This document shows positions 7,726 through 16,018 of a DNA stretch of 64,000 nucleotides, piece after piece. Below the pieces are notes generated by a model. That model worked only from the letters and a program-made list of their open reading frames with translations. It ran no database searches and was not told the origin of the DNA. A program made the position numbers and the translations under genes. Position 1 is the first letter of the stretch; the number at the start of each line of letters is the position of its first letter. The DNA comes from Acuticoccus sp. I52.16.1 (lineage in GTDB: Bacteria; Pseudomonadota; Alphaproteobacteria; Rhizobiales; Amorphaceae): the NCBI RefSeq assembly GCF_022865125.1, contig NZ_CP094828.1, positions 1,674,001 through 1,738,000 of the forward strand, read 5' to 3'.

Positions 7726-9552
7726 TCAGACGAACGTGAGATCCCAGTCGAGCGCGGCGAGGGTGGCGCCGTTGCCGCCGTCGCGCGCGCGTGCGGCGAT
7801 CTCGAGGTCGTACGCGCCGGTGACGAATTCGGTCCCGTGATAGTTTGGCGTGGAGTCGCCGAAGAGAGCATAGGGCGCGGCGCTCTCGACCTGGGTATGC
7901 GTCACCGGGCCGGACAGCGCGAAGGTGACGCTCTCGGTCGCGGGATCGTCGGCGGCCACGGCGACGGAGAGCCTGTGGCCGGCATAGGCCTCGAGGTCGA
8001 TCACGTCCCCGTCGGCCAGTTCCTGGAGGAAGGTGTCGGTCTCGGCGTCGACCAGGAAGACGGTGAGGCCGGCGGAGTCGGCGGTGTCGTCGCCGACGGT
8101 GAAGTCGACCGTCTGCTCGGCCAGCACCTCGCCGCCGCCGCCGCGCCCCGCCGTCACGCTGACGGTGAAGCTGTAGTCGCCCGCCGGCAGGTCGCCGCCG
8201 GTCATCTTGTTGAACCCCGCGTCGCCGAAGAGGGCGAACGGCTCCACCCCCTGGACGGACGTCTTCGAGACCGGCCCGTCCAGCGTCATGACGACCGAGC
8301 CGGCCGCGGCGGCCAACGCCGCATCGTCGAACTGGACGAGGATCGTCGAGCGCCCGTCCGCGGCCTCCGCGGTATCGACCAGGGCGCCGTCCTCCAGGAT
8401 CGCCTTCGCCTCGCGCGACGCCGCGTCGTAGAGGATCGCGGTGAAGCCCACGCCGGGATCGTCGCCAGGATCGGCCGGATCGTCGACGACGCCGTCCGCC
8501 GGCTCGATCGTGAACGAGAGGCTCTGCTCCTCCAGCACGATGCCGCCGCTGTTCCAGCCGGAATAGGCCGTCAGCGTCATCGCATAGTCGCCGTCGGGCA
8601 TCTGGCGTCCGTTGAGCGTCTCGCGATCCGGATCGCCGAACAGCGCCCAGGGGCCGTACTGCTCGACCTGCGTGCGTTCCAGCGCGCCGCTGACGTCGAT
8701 CTCGAGCGTCCGCATTCCGGTGCGCAGGTCGCGGTCGTAGGCGACGACGTTGACGGTCAGGTCCGCGTCGCCGAAGAGGTCGCGGTCGACCGCCATCCCG
8801 TCCTGCAGGATGGCGACGACCTCCTGCGTGTCGGTGTTGACGAGTTCGACCAGGAATTCTCCGACCAGCGGCGGCGCCGGCGGCTGCTCGATGCCGGTGA
8901 ACGGTGTGTAGGTGATCTCGTCGTAGGAGGCGCTGGTGGAGTCCGCGAAGCTCGGCTCGCCGAGGCGGCTGTTGTAGCCGGTCCAGATGCTGGCCATGAT
9001 GCGGCCCTCGACGTCGGGCGCGGGGGCCATGTCGGCCACCTGCTCCAGCACCAGCTCCCCGTCGACATACCAGGACACGCTGTCCGGCCGCCATTCGAAG
9101 GCATACGTGTGCATGCCCGCCGACGCGTCGAAGCCGAGCGGGATGTCCGCCTCGAAGGTCTCGCCGTCGTTGTGGTAGGCGACGTGCATGCTGGTCGGCT
9201 CGACGCCGTAGAACTCGATGTCGATCTCGTTCCAGTCGTCGCCCAGATGCTCCCCGGTATAGGTGAAGAAGGACGAGTTGACGCCCTCTTCGCCGGAGGT
9301 CTGCATCGTCACCTCGTAGCGGCCATAGCCGTAGAAATCGTATGTCTGGATCTCGGCGCCGGTGTACGGCTTGCCGTTGCGCGGTTCCTTCTCCAGCAGA
9401 AGCTCGAGGACACCGTCGTCGTGGATGATCGCGTTCTGCGGTGACCAGGACGTGTCGATGTAGCTGCCTTCGTTCGTATAACTCGAGACGTACCAAATGT
9501 CGGTGTCGAGAGTATCGAACGGCTCGCCGAACGGCGGCGCTTCGATAACCAT
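7726..9552 (-). CDS. GH16 endo-glycanase with three C-terminal repeat modules, no signal peptide
   Basis: A 608-residue protein. Residues 1-220 are a GH16 domain whose catalytic signature EIDIEF is at 109-114 (E109, E113), with the FFTYTG strand just before it. Residues about 232-349, 369-486 and 496-608 are three divergent copies of a module of about 115 residues. Each opens with a 'L.D....a..L.DG' strand and contains (P/F)-aromatic-ALFGD (302-307, 439-444, 561-566), then G-D/A-Y. Between modules 1 and 2 there is an Asp-Pro linker. The ATG is preceded by GAGGGG, and the N-terminus MVIEAPPFGE is not a Sec signal. Rhizobial GH16 enzymes such as ExsH leave by type I secretion, so export by that route is possible, but no RTX nonapeptides are present. 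It is a paralogue of the GH16 gene at the other end of the locus. Confidence 0.82.
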   Translation of the reverse strand: MVIEAPPFGEPFDTLDTDIWYVSSYTNEGSYIDTSWSPQNAIIHDDGVLELLLEKEPRNGKPYTGAEIQTYDFYGYGRYEVTMQTSGEEGVNSSFFTYTGEHLGDDWNEIDIEFYGVEPTSMHVAYHNDGETFEADIPLGFDASAGMHTYAFEWRPDSVSWYVDGELVLEQVADMAPAPDVEGRIMASIWTGYNSRLGEPSFADSTSASYDEITYTPFTGIEQPPAPPLVGEFLVELVNTDTQEVVAILQDGMAVDRDLFGDADLTVNVVAYDRDLRTGMRTLEIDVSGALERTQVEQYGPWALFGDPDRETLNGRQMPDGDYAMTLTAYSGWNSGGIVLEEQSLSFTIEPADGVVDDPADPGDDPGVGFTAILYDAASREAKAILEDGALVDTAEAADGRSTILVQFDDAALAAAAGSVVMTLDGPVSKTSVQGVEPFALFGDAGFNKMTGGDLPAGDYSFTVSVTAGRGGGGEVLAEQTVDFTVGDDTADSAGLTVFLVDAETDTFLQELADGDVIDLEAYAGHRLSVAVAADDPATESVTFALSGPVTHTQVESAAPYALFGDSTPNYHGTEFVTGAYDLEIAARARDGGNGATLAALDWDLTFV

Positions 9553-9714
9553 AGCTGCCCCTCTCAGACCAAGGTGGCGGCGCCGCGATCCCGGCCACTC
9601 GCCCCAGATAATCAAAGAAGTACACGCCGGCTTTCGGTACTCACCTCGTCAAATGTTAAGTCGGGGGACGCGGCGGGTGTCCCGCTCGGCCGGCCCTCGG
9701 GTCGCCGCCGGCGC

Positions 9715-10512
9715 TCAGAGGCGCTTCTCGACCACGGCGCGCAGCTCGGCGATGTCCTTTCGCATCGCCTTGATGGCGCGGCCGAGCGATTCGCCCTCCC
9801 TGGCGAGTTCGGCCCGGTTCTCCGCGGCGCTCTCCTCCACCTGCTCCTGCATCGCCGAGACGACGACGCCGATGAAGAGGTTGAGCACCACGAACGACGT
9901 CATCAGGATGAAGGGCACGAAGAAGACCCAGGCGTAGGGAAACGTCTCCATGACCGGGCGGACGATGCCCATCGACCAGGACTCGAGGGTCATGATCTGG
10001 AACAGGGTGTAGGCCGAGAGGCCGAGCGAGCCGAACCACTCGGGGAAGCGCTCGCCGAAGAGCTCGGTCGCCATCACCGCACCGACGTAGAAGACGATGC
10101 CCAGCAAAAAGACGATGGAGCCCATGCCCGGCAGCGCGGCGACGAGCCCGCTGACGACGCGTCGCAGCGAGGGGACCACCGAGATGAGCCGCAAGACGCG
10201 CAGGATCCGCAGCGCCCGCAGCACCTGGAAGGGACCCGACGACGGGACCAGGGCGACCGCGACGACGACGAAGTCGAAGACGTTCCACGCGTCGCCGAAG
10301 AAGCGCCAGCGGTGCACGTAGAGGCGCGCCGCGATCTCGACCGTGAAGACGGCGAGGATGGCGAAGTCGAGCGCCAGCAACGCCGGGCCGAAGCGGGCGA
10401 CGACGGCGCCGCTGGTCTCCAGCCCGAGGGTGACGGCGTTGGCGATGATGAGCGCGGTGATGGCGCTCTCCCAGGCCTTGGTGCTGAGGATGGCTCGCAG
10501 CCGCTCGCGCAT
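9715..10512 (-). CDS. BacNav-type voltage-gated sodium channel
   Basis: A 265-residue single-domain, six-helix ion channel. S4 carries regularly spaced arginines in VLRALRILRVLRLISVVPSLRR (about residues 98-119). The pore loop has TLESWSM at 175-181, almost identical to the NaChBac selectivity filter TLESWAS, so Na+ selectivity is strongly indicated. S6 (about 196-220) contains the FVVLNLFIGVVVSAM segment, and residues 222-265 form a charged coiled coil of the kind that tetramerises NaChBac relatives. The ATG is preceded by GAGAGA at suitable spacing; an upstream ATG gives an Arg-rich leader that I consider non-coding. Neighbouring genes are unrelated, so its physiological trigger is unknown. 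Confidence 0.92.
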   Translation of the reverse strand: MRERLRAILSTKAWESAITALIIANAVTLGLETSGAVVARFGPALLALDFAILAVFTVEIAARLYVHRWRFFGDAWNVFDFVVVAVALVPSSGPFQVLRALRILRVLRLISVVPSLRRVVSGLVAALPGMGSIVFLLGIVFYVGAVMATELFGERFPEWFGSLGLSAYTLFQIMTLESWSMGIVRPVMETFPYAWVFFVPFILMTSFVVLNLFIGVVVSAMQEQVEESAAENRAELAREGESLGRAIKAMRKDIAELRAVVEKRL

Positions 10513-10782
10513 GGGGTCTCTCTCGTTGCAGCGCCGTCGAGATAGGACGCCGCGCACCGCGCCGCCATGGCCCCGCAAGCAGAGCCGCCCCGCGCGCGGC
10601 CTCCCTCGCCCTCATGCACCCGCGGTGCCGCCGCGTGTGGCCGCGCCCCGAGACCGTTCGTCACAGGCCCGGCGCGTGCCCGTATCGCTTGCCGGCGCCG
10701 CCGCTGCGGGGAAGAGGCTGCGGCAGGCCGGCTCCGGCGCGACCTTCCAGGAAGGCTCGGGCGGACGCCGAAGAGCGCCGCG

Positions 10783-11049
10783 TCAGGCGGGCGCTTCGGC
10801 GGTGATCGCCAGCGCATGGACGGGGCCGGCGAGCTCGCGCGCCACCGCCGCGTTCACCATCCGGTGGCGCTCCAGGCGCGTCTTGCCGCGAAAGGCCTCG
10901 GCGGTGATGCGCACGCGGAAGTGGGTCTCGCCCTCGGGCCGCGCGCCGGCGTGACCGGCGTGCAGGTGCGACTCGTCGATCACCTCCAGATGCGACGGGG
11001 AGAACTCTTCCGCCAGGGTCCGCGTCATCCGCTCTCTCACCTGAGCCAT
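10783..11049 (-). CDS. BolA family protein
   Basis: A compact 88-residue BolA-like protein. It has VIDESHLHAGHAG (residues 23-35), with the HAGH pattern found in BolA proteins that partner monothiol glutaredoxins and bind Fe-S clusters, then HFRVRITAEAFRGKTRLERHRMVNAAV and a final GPVHALAITA strand. This matches the full-length family (about 85-105 residues). The start is the ATG giving MAQVRERM; the frame continues open upstream without family features. It is divergent from a D,D-carboxypeptidase gene. Confidence 0.9.
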   Translation of the reverse strand: MAQVRERMTRTLAEEFSPSHLEVIDESHLHAGHAGARPEGETHFRVRITAEAFRGKTRLERHRMVNAAVARELAGPVHALAITAEAPA

Positions 11050-11193
11050 GCTATATCCATCTTCGAGTTGCCGTGTGCGGCGCCGACCGCCCATTGACAG
11101 GGATGCATCGAAGCCGCGACAGCTCAAGGGCTGCCATCGTTGGCGCGCCGTGTCACGACCCACGCCGTGCCCGAGTATTCGCGGGAGAGTGCG

Positions 11194-12774
11194 ATGACCT
11201 TGCTCCGACTGGCCCTCGTCGTGGTCCTGGCCCCCGCCCTGGTGGCGGCGGTGAATCTCGTGCGCCCCGTGCCGGCGCGCGCCGAAGTCGGCTCCTACCT
11301 CCTGTTCGACATGGCCGACGGCACGATCCTCGCCGACTACGAGGCGACGGCGCTGTGGTATCCGGCCTCGATCACCAAACTGATGACCGCCTACGTCACC
11401 TTCCAGGCGATCGCCGACGGGCGGCTGAAGCTGACCTCGCCGGTGAAGATCTCGCCGCAGGCCAGTCAACAGCCGCCGAGCCGGATGGGCTTTCCCGTCG
11501 GCACCACGCTGACGGTGGAGACGGCGCTGCGCATCCTGATGACGAAGTCGGCCAACGACATCGCCTTCGCCCTCGCCGAGGCGGTGGGCGGGACGCTGGG
11601 CGGCTTCGTCGACCGGATGAACGCCGCCGCCGCGCAGATCGGCATGACGGCGAGCGCCTACGACAACCCGCACGGCCTGCCCAACACCAAGCAGGTGACG
11701 ACGGCGCGCGACATCGCGCTGCTGATGATGGCGCTGGCGCGCGACTTCCCGGAACGGGCGGACTTCTTCTCGATGAACGCGGTGAAGCTCGGGAGCCGGG
11801 TGATCCCCAACCACAACGCGATCCTGCGCCATGTCGCGGGGGCGGACGGGATGAAGACGGGCTTCATCTGCGCCTCCGGTTTCAACGTCGCCGCGGCGGC
11901 AACGCGAGGCGGACGCCGCCTCGGTGCGGTGGTGCTGGGAGGCCTCACGTCGCAGGAGCGCAACGAGCGCACCGCCGAGCTGCTGCAGAAGGGGTTTCGC
12001 GCCCTCGAGAGCGGCGGCTCGATCGCGCTCGACGGCTTCGACGATCCCGACGGTCGGCTCGACCTGCGGCCGGTCTCCGGCACACGGCTGGACCTCGGCA
12101 ACGTCGAGACGTTGCAGAACCCCGCCGGCATGGAGGCGGTGGACCGGCGCGACGAGGTCTGCGGCGCGAGCCGGCCGATCACCCGCTACTCCGACGGTAC
12201 CGTGGCCACGGTCGCCGCCGTCGAGGCGCAGCGCGCGAGGGTCGCCGCCTACCGTCTGAAGCGCAACGCGCGCGAGCAGCTGCGCGCCGAAGTCCTCTCG
12301 GCGCCCCGCCCGGACCCGACCGCCGCGACGCCGGCGCCGACGCCTCGCCGCCAGCTGGCCGACGACGCGCTGGTACCGGTCGGCTGGGAGCCCAGCGGGC
12401 CCACCTGGAGCCCGCGCTCCAACCCCACGCGGGACGCCGCGACCGACGCTCCGGCGACGGCGAACGCCGCTCCGACGGCCGGCCTAGCGCCCGAAGGCTG
12501 GGTTCCCGCACCGGCCCGGCCCCTCGCCAACCCTCTGCAGATCGCCGAACTGCGGGGCGCCATCCCGCAACCCGAGATCGAGCGCCCGCTCAGCTACCTC
12601 GAGCCGCGGACACCCCTGACTCCGCTGCCGATCTCGCTCGGCGGTGCCGACGAGGGGCGGCCCCGGCCGCTGTCCGGAGAAATCGTCGGCGGCGGCCCAC
12701 CGCCCCTGCCGCCCACGCGCCCGGCGCCCGCGGCCGACGACCCCGCGGCGGAACCCGGTTCCGACGTCACCTGA
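11194..12774 (+). CDS. D-alanyl-D-alanine carboxypeptidase (peptidase S11) with long Pro-rich tail
   Basis: Periplasmic low-molecular-mass penicillin-binding protein that removes terminal D-Ala from peptidoglycan stem peptides. A signal peptide spans residues 1 to about 30 (ending PVPARA). The three active-site motifs are in order: SITK at 59-62, SAN at 119-121 and KTG at 221-223. The catalytic domain ends near residue 330. The remaining 200 residues are Pro/Ala/Thr-rich with two similar 'LVPVGWEPSGP'/'LAPEGWVPAP' segments, so the protein (526 aa) is well above the usual S11 size of 300-400. The chosen ATG has GGGAGAG upstream. The tail could be a wall-binding or spacer region; that is inference. 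Confidence 0.9.
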   Translation: MTLLRLALVVVLAPALVAAVNLVRPVPARAEVGSYLLFDMADGTILADYEATALWYPASITKLMTAYVTFQAIADGRLKLTSPVKISPQASQQPPSRMGFPVGTTLTVETALRILMTKSANDIAFALAEAVGGTLGGFVDRMNAAAAQIGMTASAYDNPHGLPNTKQVTTARDIALLMMALARDFPERADFFSMNAVKLGSRVIPNHNAILRHVAGADGMKTGFICASGFNVAAAATRGGRRLGAVVLGGLTSQERNERTAELLQKGFRALESGGSIALDGFDDPDGRLDLRPVSGTRLDLGNVETLQNPAGMEAVDRRDEVCGASRPITRYSDGTVATVAAVEAQRARVAAYRLKRNAREQLRAEVLSAPRPDPTAATPAPTPRRQLADDALVPVGWEPSGPTWSPRSNPTRDAATDAPATANAAPTAGLAPEGWVPAPARPLANPLQIAELRGAIPQPEIERPLSYLEPRTPLTPLPISLGGADEGRPRPLSGEIVGGGPPPLPPTRPAPAADDPAAEPGSDVT

Positions 12775-12841
12775 GGGCGGGGTGCTTTACGGGCGGGAGG
12801 AGATGTGCAACTATAGCGTGTCTTGTCGATGGAGGTGTGCC

Positions 12842-13309
12842 GTGGCGGCACTGCAATCCTTGGACCATGCCGTCGCACGCCGCTTCGTGGCGCCGCCGGC
12901 GGCACGCGCCGCGCCGCGCCCCCGCCCGGCGCGGGACCGCACCGCCGCCTACGACTTCGGCCTCGCCGCGGAGCGGAACGTGACGATGTTCCTCGTCAGC
13001 GGCGGATACGAGATCATCGGCCGCCGGGTCCGCATGCGCGCCGGCGAGGTGGACATCATCGCGCGCCGGGACGACGAGGTCGCCTTCGTCGAGGTCAAAG
13101 CACGCCGCCGCGGATGGGACGGTTTGATATCCGTCGACGAACGCAAGCAACGCCGCCTCTCCCGCGCGGCCGACGAGTGGCTGTCGCGCAACGAGCACTT
13201 CGCGGCATGCTCGATCCGTTTCGATATCGCGCTGGTCTGGAAGGGCAGCGAGATCGAATATCTGACCAACGCATTCGATTTCATCCCCGCCGACGACTTC
13301 GTTTGGTAA
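12842..13309 (+). CDS. YraN/UPF0102 family putative endonuclease-like protein
   Basis: A 155-residue protein with the restriction-endonuclease-like core of UPF0102. GEVDIIARRDDEVAFVEVKAR starts at residue 68, with E69, D71, E84 and K86 forming the E/D-(D)-ExK arrangement, followed by RKQRRLSRAADEWL. The cellular role of the family is not established. The start is a GTG six bases after GGAGG; the family does not need the longer upstream frame. The first 35 residues are an Arg/Pro/Ala-rich extension not usual for the family. It lies between the carboxypeptidase and a tRNA gene on the same strand. Confidence 0.88.
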   Translation: MAALQSLDHAVARRFVAPPAARAAPRPRPARDRTAAYDFGLAAERNVTMFLVSGGYEIIGRRVRMRAGEVDIIARRDDEVAFVEVKARRRGWDGLISVDERKQRRLSRAADEWLSRNEHFAACSIRFDIALVWKGSEIEYLTNAFDFIPADDFVW

Positions 13310-13472
13310 CCCAGCCTCCGGATGGCACCTCGGCCGTTGACCCCCCTGCGACGCCTTCCCGCCCGCTTGCTTTGCAGCGCGAACCTGCGATAATCGGAAC
13401 CGGCCGATTGACCGTCGACGAGCGCTCTCCGACCCTTCCAGGTTGGTCGCGCGGAGACGGTTCTTCCGGTAC

Positions 13473-13547
13473 GCGGGTGTAGTTCAGTGGTAGAACGCAA
13501 GCTTCCCAAGCTTGATGTCGTGGGTTCGATCCCCATCGCCCGCTCCA
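13473..13547 (+). tRNA. tRNA-Gly (anticodon CCC)
   Basis: Cloverleaf folded by eye. The acceptor stem GCGGGTG pairs with CGCCCGC (one G-T). The D arm carries AGTTCAGTGGTAGAAC. The anticodon stem CAAGC/GCTTG encloses the 7-base loop TTCCCAA, giving anticodon CCC, which reads GGG. The T arm contains GGGTTCGATCCCC (GTGGGTTCGATCCCCAT). The CCA end is encoded. Discriminator base is T, as in bacterial tRNA-Gly. Confidence 0.96.
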
Positions 13548-13550
13548 CCT

Positions 13551-13562
13551 CCCCCCCCCCCC
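13551..13562. repeat. C12 homopolymer just 3' of tRNA-Gly
   Basis: Twelve consecutive C residues begin four bases after the tRNA CCA end. No T-tract terminator is visible, so this probably has no termination function. The tract is a likely site of length variation or sequencing error. Confidence 0.85.
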
Positions 13563-13709
13563 TCTCATCCCATGTACACGCTCGGGTTCGTCCGTCGCGT
13601 CGCTTTCGTGGTGGAGTGGGAACAGCGGCGCCGGCCTAGGGCGGCTGGTGGGGCAACGCTCCGAGAGGGCCGGACAGGGTTGGAGCCGAGGGCGCCGGCG
13701 TGGGGCGGC

Positions 13710-14675
13710 CTATTCTTCTTTGAGCGGGCGGGCGAGCAGGGCGGCGGCAGCCTCGCGGACCGACACTTCCCCGCGTGTCACCGCCGACACCATCGCCGTC
13801 AGCGGCATGGCCACCCCGCGCGCGGCGGCCAGCCGCTCGACCGCCTGCGCCGTGGCGATCCCCTCCACCGTCACGCCGTCGGCCCTCGCCTCGCCGCGCC
13901 CCAGGGCCAACCCGGTGGCGTAGTTGCGTGACGCCTCGGAAGTCGCCGTCAGCGTCAGGTCGCCGAGGCCCGACAGGCCGCACAACGTATCGGGATCGGC
14001 CTCCGTCGTTTCGGCGAAGCGTTGCATCTCGGCGAAGCCGCGCGTGATGATCGCCGCCCGCGCGCTCTCGCCGAAGCCGGCGCCGATGCTGATGCCGGCC
14101 GCCAGCGCGACGACGTTCTTCAGCGCCCCGCCCAGCTCCGCCCCGGTGACGTCGCGGCTCAGATAGAGGCGCAGCACCGGGGTCGCCAACAGGTGCTGCA
14201 ACGCGACGCCGGCCTCGGCGTCGCGGCAGGCGAGAGTCAGCGCGGTCGGGAGCATCCGGGCGATGTCCTTGGCGAAGCTCGGGCCGGTGAGCACCGCCGG
14301 CACCCCCTCCGGCGCAGCCGCGGCGATCACCCCGGTCGGCCCCAGCCCGGTCGCGAGGTCCACGCCCTTGCAGCAGGCGACGAGGCGCGTGCCCGGCGCC
14401 GGATCCACCCCGGCCAGCAACGCCGAGAGCGACTGCATCGGCACCGCCAGGAGCATTGTGCCCGCGGTCCGCGCGGCGGCGAGGTCGCCCGTCACCTTCA
14501 GGGCGTCGGGGAAGGGAGCGCCGGGCAGGCGGCGCGCGTTGACGCGACCGGCCGTCATCTCGGCCACCGCCCGTGCGTCGCGCGCCCACAAGGTGACGCG
14601 TGCGCCGTGGTGCGACAGCGCGATCGCCAGAGCGGTGCCGAAGGCCCCGGCACCCAGGACGGAGATGTCGCTCAT
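13710..14675 (-). CDS. gpsA: NAD(P)+-dependent glycerol-3-phosphate dehydrogenase
   Basis: Cytoplasmic enzyme that reduces dihydroxyacetone phosphate to sn-glycerol 3-phosphate for phospholipid synthesis. The 321 residues match the family length. The dinucleotide-binding loop LGAGAFGTALA is at residues 7-17. The CCKGVD and LTGPSFAKDIA motifs follow, then the substrate-binding ELGGALKNVVALAAGI segment with the catalytic lysine, and LSGLGDLTLTATS. The start is the ATG of MSDISVLG; the upstream open extension is Arg-rich and has no family features. No tsaD or yciI neighbour is present, although gpsA is often next to them in this group (family knowledge). Confidence 0.95.
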   Translation of the reverse strand: MSDISVLGAGAFGTALAIALSHHGARVTLWARDARAVAEMTAGRVNARRLPGAPFPDALKVTGDLAAARTAGTMLLAVPMQSLSALLAGVDPAPGTRLVACCKGVDLATGLGPTGVIAAAAPEGVPAVLTGPSFAKDIARMLPTALTLACRDAEAGVALQHLLATPVLRLYLSRDVTGAELGGALKNVVALAAGISIGAGFGESARAAIITRGFAEMQRFAETTEADPDTLCGLSGLGDLTLTATSEASRNYATGLALGRGEARADGVTVEGIATAQAVERLAAARGVAMPLTAMVSAVTRGEVSVREAAAALLARPLKEE

Positions 14676-14934
14676 CGCGTGTCGGTTCCTCTGCCGGTGA
14701 GCGGGTCCGCCGACGGCGCCCGCCACGCCCCGATACATCGGTGCGCGAGCCGCGCCAACGACAGGGGGCGCAGCGCCGCAGCCGCGCCCCGTTCGAACGC
14801 CTCGCGGCGGACGCCGGCGACATCGGCGTGCACCGGCCACGGAGTCGCAGCCGGAAGTCGACCGCCGTGCCCCATCTCGGGGCCTTCATGCTACCATGGC
14901 GGGCCGCATCGAGAACGGCCGACAGGAGAGGACC

Positions 14935-15951
14935 ATGATCCCCCACGCCATCGCCCGCCGGCTCCTGCCGGTTCTCACCGCCACGTTGCTCGCGTTCCCC
15001 GCTCTGGCACAGGACGACCCGCTGCCGTCCTGGAACGACGGCCCCACCAAGTCCGCCATCGTCGACTTCGTCGACGCCGTCACCACCGAAGGGAGCGCGG
15101 ACTACGTGGCGGCGGCCGAGCGTATCGCCACGTTCGACAACGACGGCACGTTGTGGGTGGAGCAGCCGGTCTACACGCAGCTCGTCTTCGCGTTCGACCG
15201 CGTGAAGGCCCTCGCGCCGGACCACCCGGAGTGGGCCACGACCGAACCCTTCAAGTCCGTCTTGGCGGGGGATGTGGCGGGCGTCGTCGCCACCGGCCAC
15301 GAAGGCGTCGCCGCGATCATCGGCGCCACCCATGCCGGCATGTCCACCGCCGACTTCGAGACGATCGTGACCGACTGGCTCGCCACGGCCAGGCACCCCA
15401 AGTTCGACCGCGCCTACACCACGCTCGTCTACCAGCCGATGCTGGAGCTTCTCGCCTACCTGCGCGCGAACGAGTTCAAGACCTTCATCGTCTCCGGCGG
15501 GGGGATCGAGTTCATGCGCCCCTGGACGGAGGAGGTGTACGGCATCCCGCCCGAGCAGGTGGTCGGCTCCTCCATCAAGACCAGGTTCGAGATGGTCGAC
15601 GGCAAGCCCGTGCTGATGCGCCTCGCCGAGGTCGACTTCATCGACGACAAGGACGGCAAGCCCGTCGGCATCAACTCGCACATCGGCCGCCGGCCGATTG
15701 CCGCCTTCGGCAATTCGGCGGGCGATACGCAGATGCTGCAATGGACCGGCGCGGGCGAGGGCAGACGGCTGATGATGCTCGTCCTGCACGACGATGCCGA
15801 GCGGGAATACGCCTACGGCCCCGCCGACGGCTTGCCGGACTCCTCCGTCGGCACCTTCCCGCAGGCCACCATGGACGAAGCCGAGGCCAGCGGCTGGCAC
15901 ATCATCTCCATGAAGGACGACTGGACGAGCGTCTTCCCGCCCGCCCAGTAG
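14935..15951 (+). CDS. Exported HAD-superfamily phosphatase
   Basis: A 338-residue protein with a Sec signal peptide (cleavage about after residue 25, FPALA-QDD). Its HAD fold has motif I ATFDNDGTLW with D68 as nucleophile and D70 as acid/base, motif II in FIVSGGG, and a late FGNSAGDTQM motif IV with the metal-binding Asp. Related proteins are annotated as phosphoserine phosphatase-like or nonspecific acid phosphatases. An exported HAD enzyme suggests periplasmic dephosphorylation, but the substrate is unknown. AGGAGAGG precedes the ATG. Confidence 0.85.
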   Translation: MIPHAIARRLLPVLTATLLAFPALAQDDPLPSWNDGPTKSAIVDFVDAVTTEGSADYVAAAERIATFDNDGTLWVEQPVYTQLVFAFDRVKALAPDHPEWATTEPFKSVLAGDVAGVVATGHEGVAAIIGATHAGMSTADFETIVTDWLATARHPKFDRAYTTLVYQPMLELLAYLRANEFKTFIVSGGGIEFMRPWTEEVYGIPPEQVVGSSIKTRFEMVDGKPVLMRLAEVDFIDDKDGKPVGINSHIGRRPIAAFGNSAGDTQMLQWTGAGEGRRLMMLVLHDDAEREYAYGPADGLPDSSVGTFPQATMDEAEASGWHIISMKDDWTSVFPPAQ

Positions 15952-16018
15952 CGCCGCCCGCCTTTCCGAGCGTGCCGAGAGCGCCCTCCCCGCGGGGTGC
16001 TCGTCGCTTCGCGGGCGC

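Noticed and set aside
14672-14875. A 67-codon minus-strand frame overlapping the gpsA start as ATGA
   Set aside because: The overlap looks operon-like, but the product matches no family and no ribosome binding site is visible.
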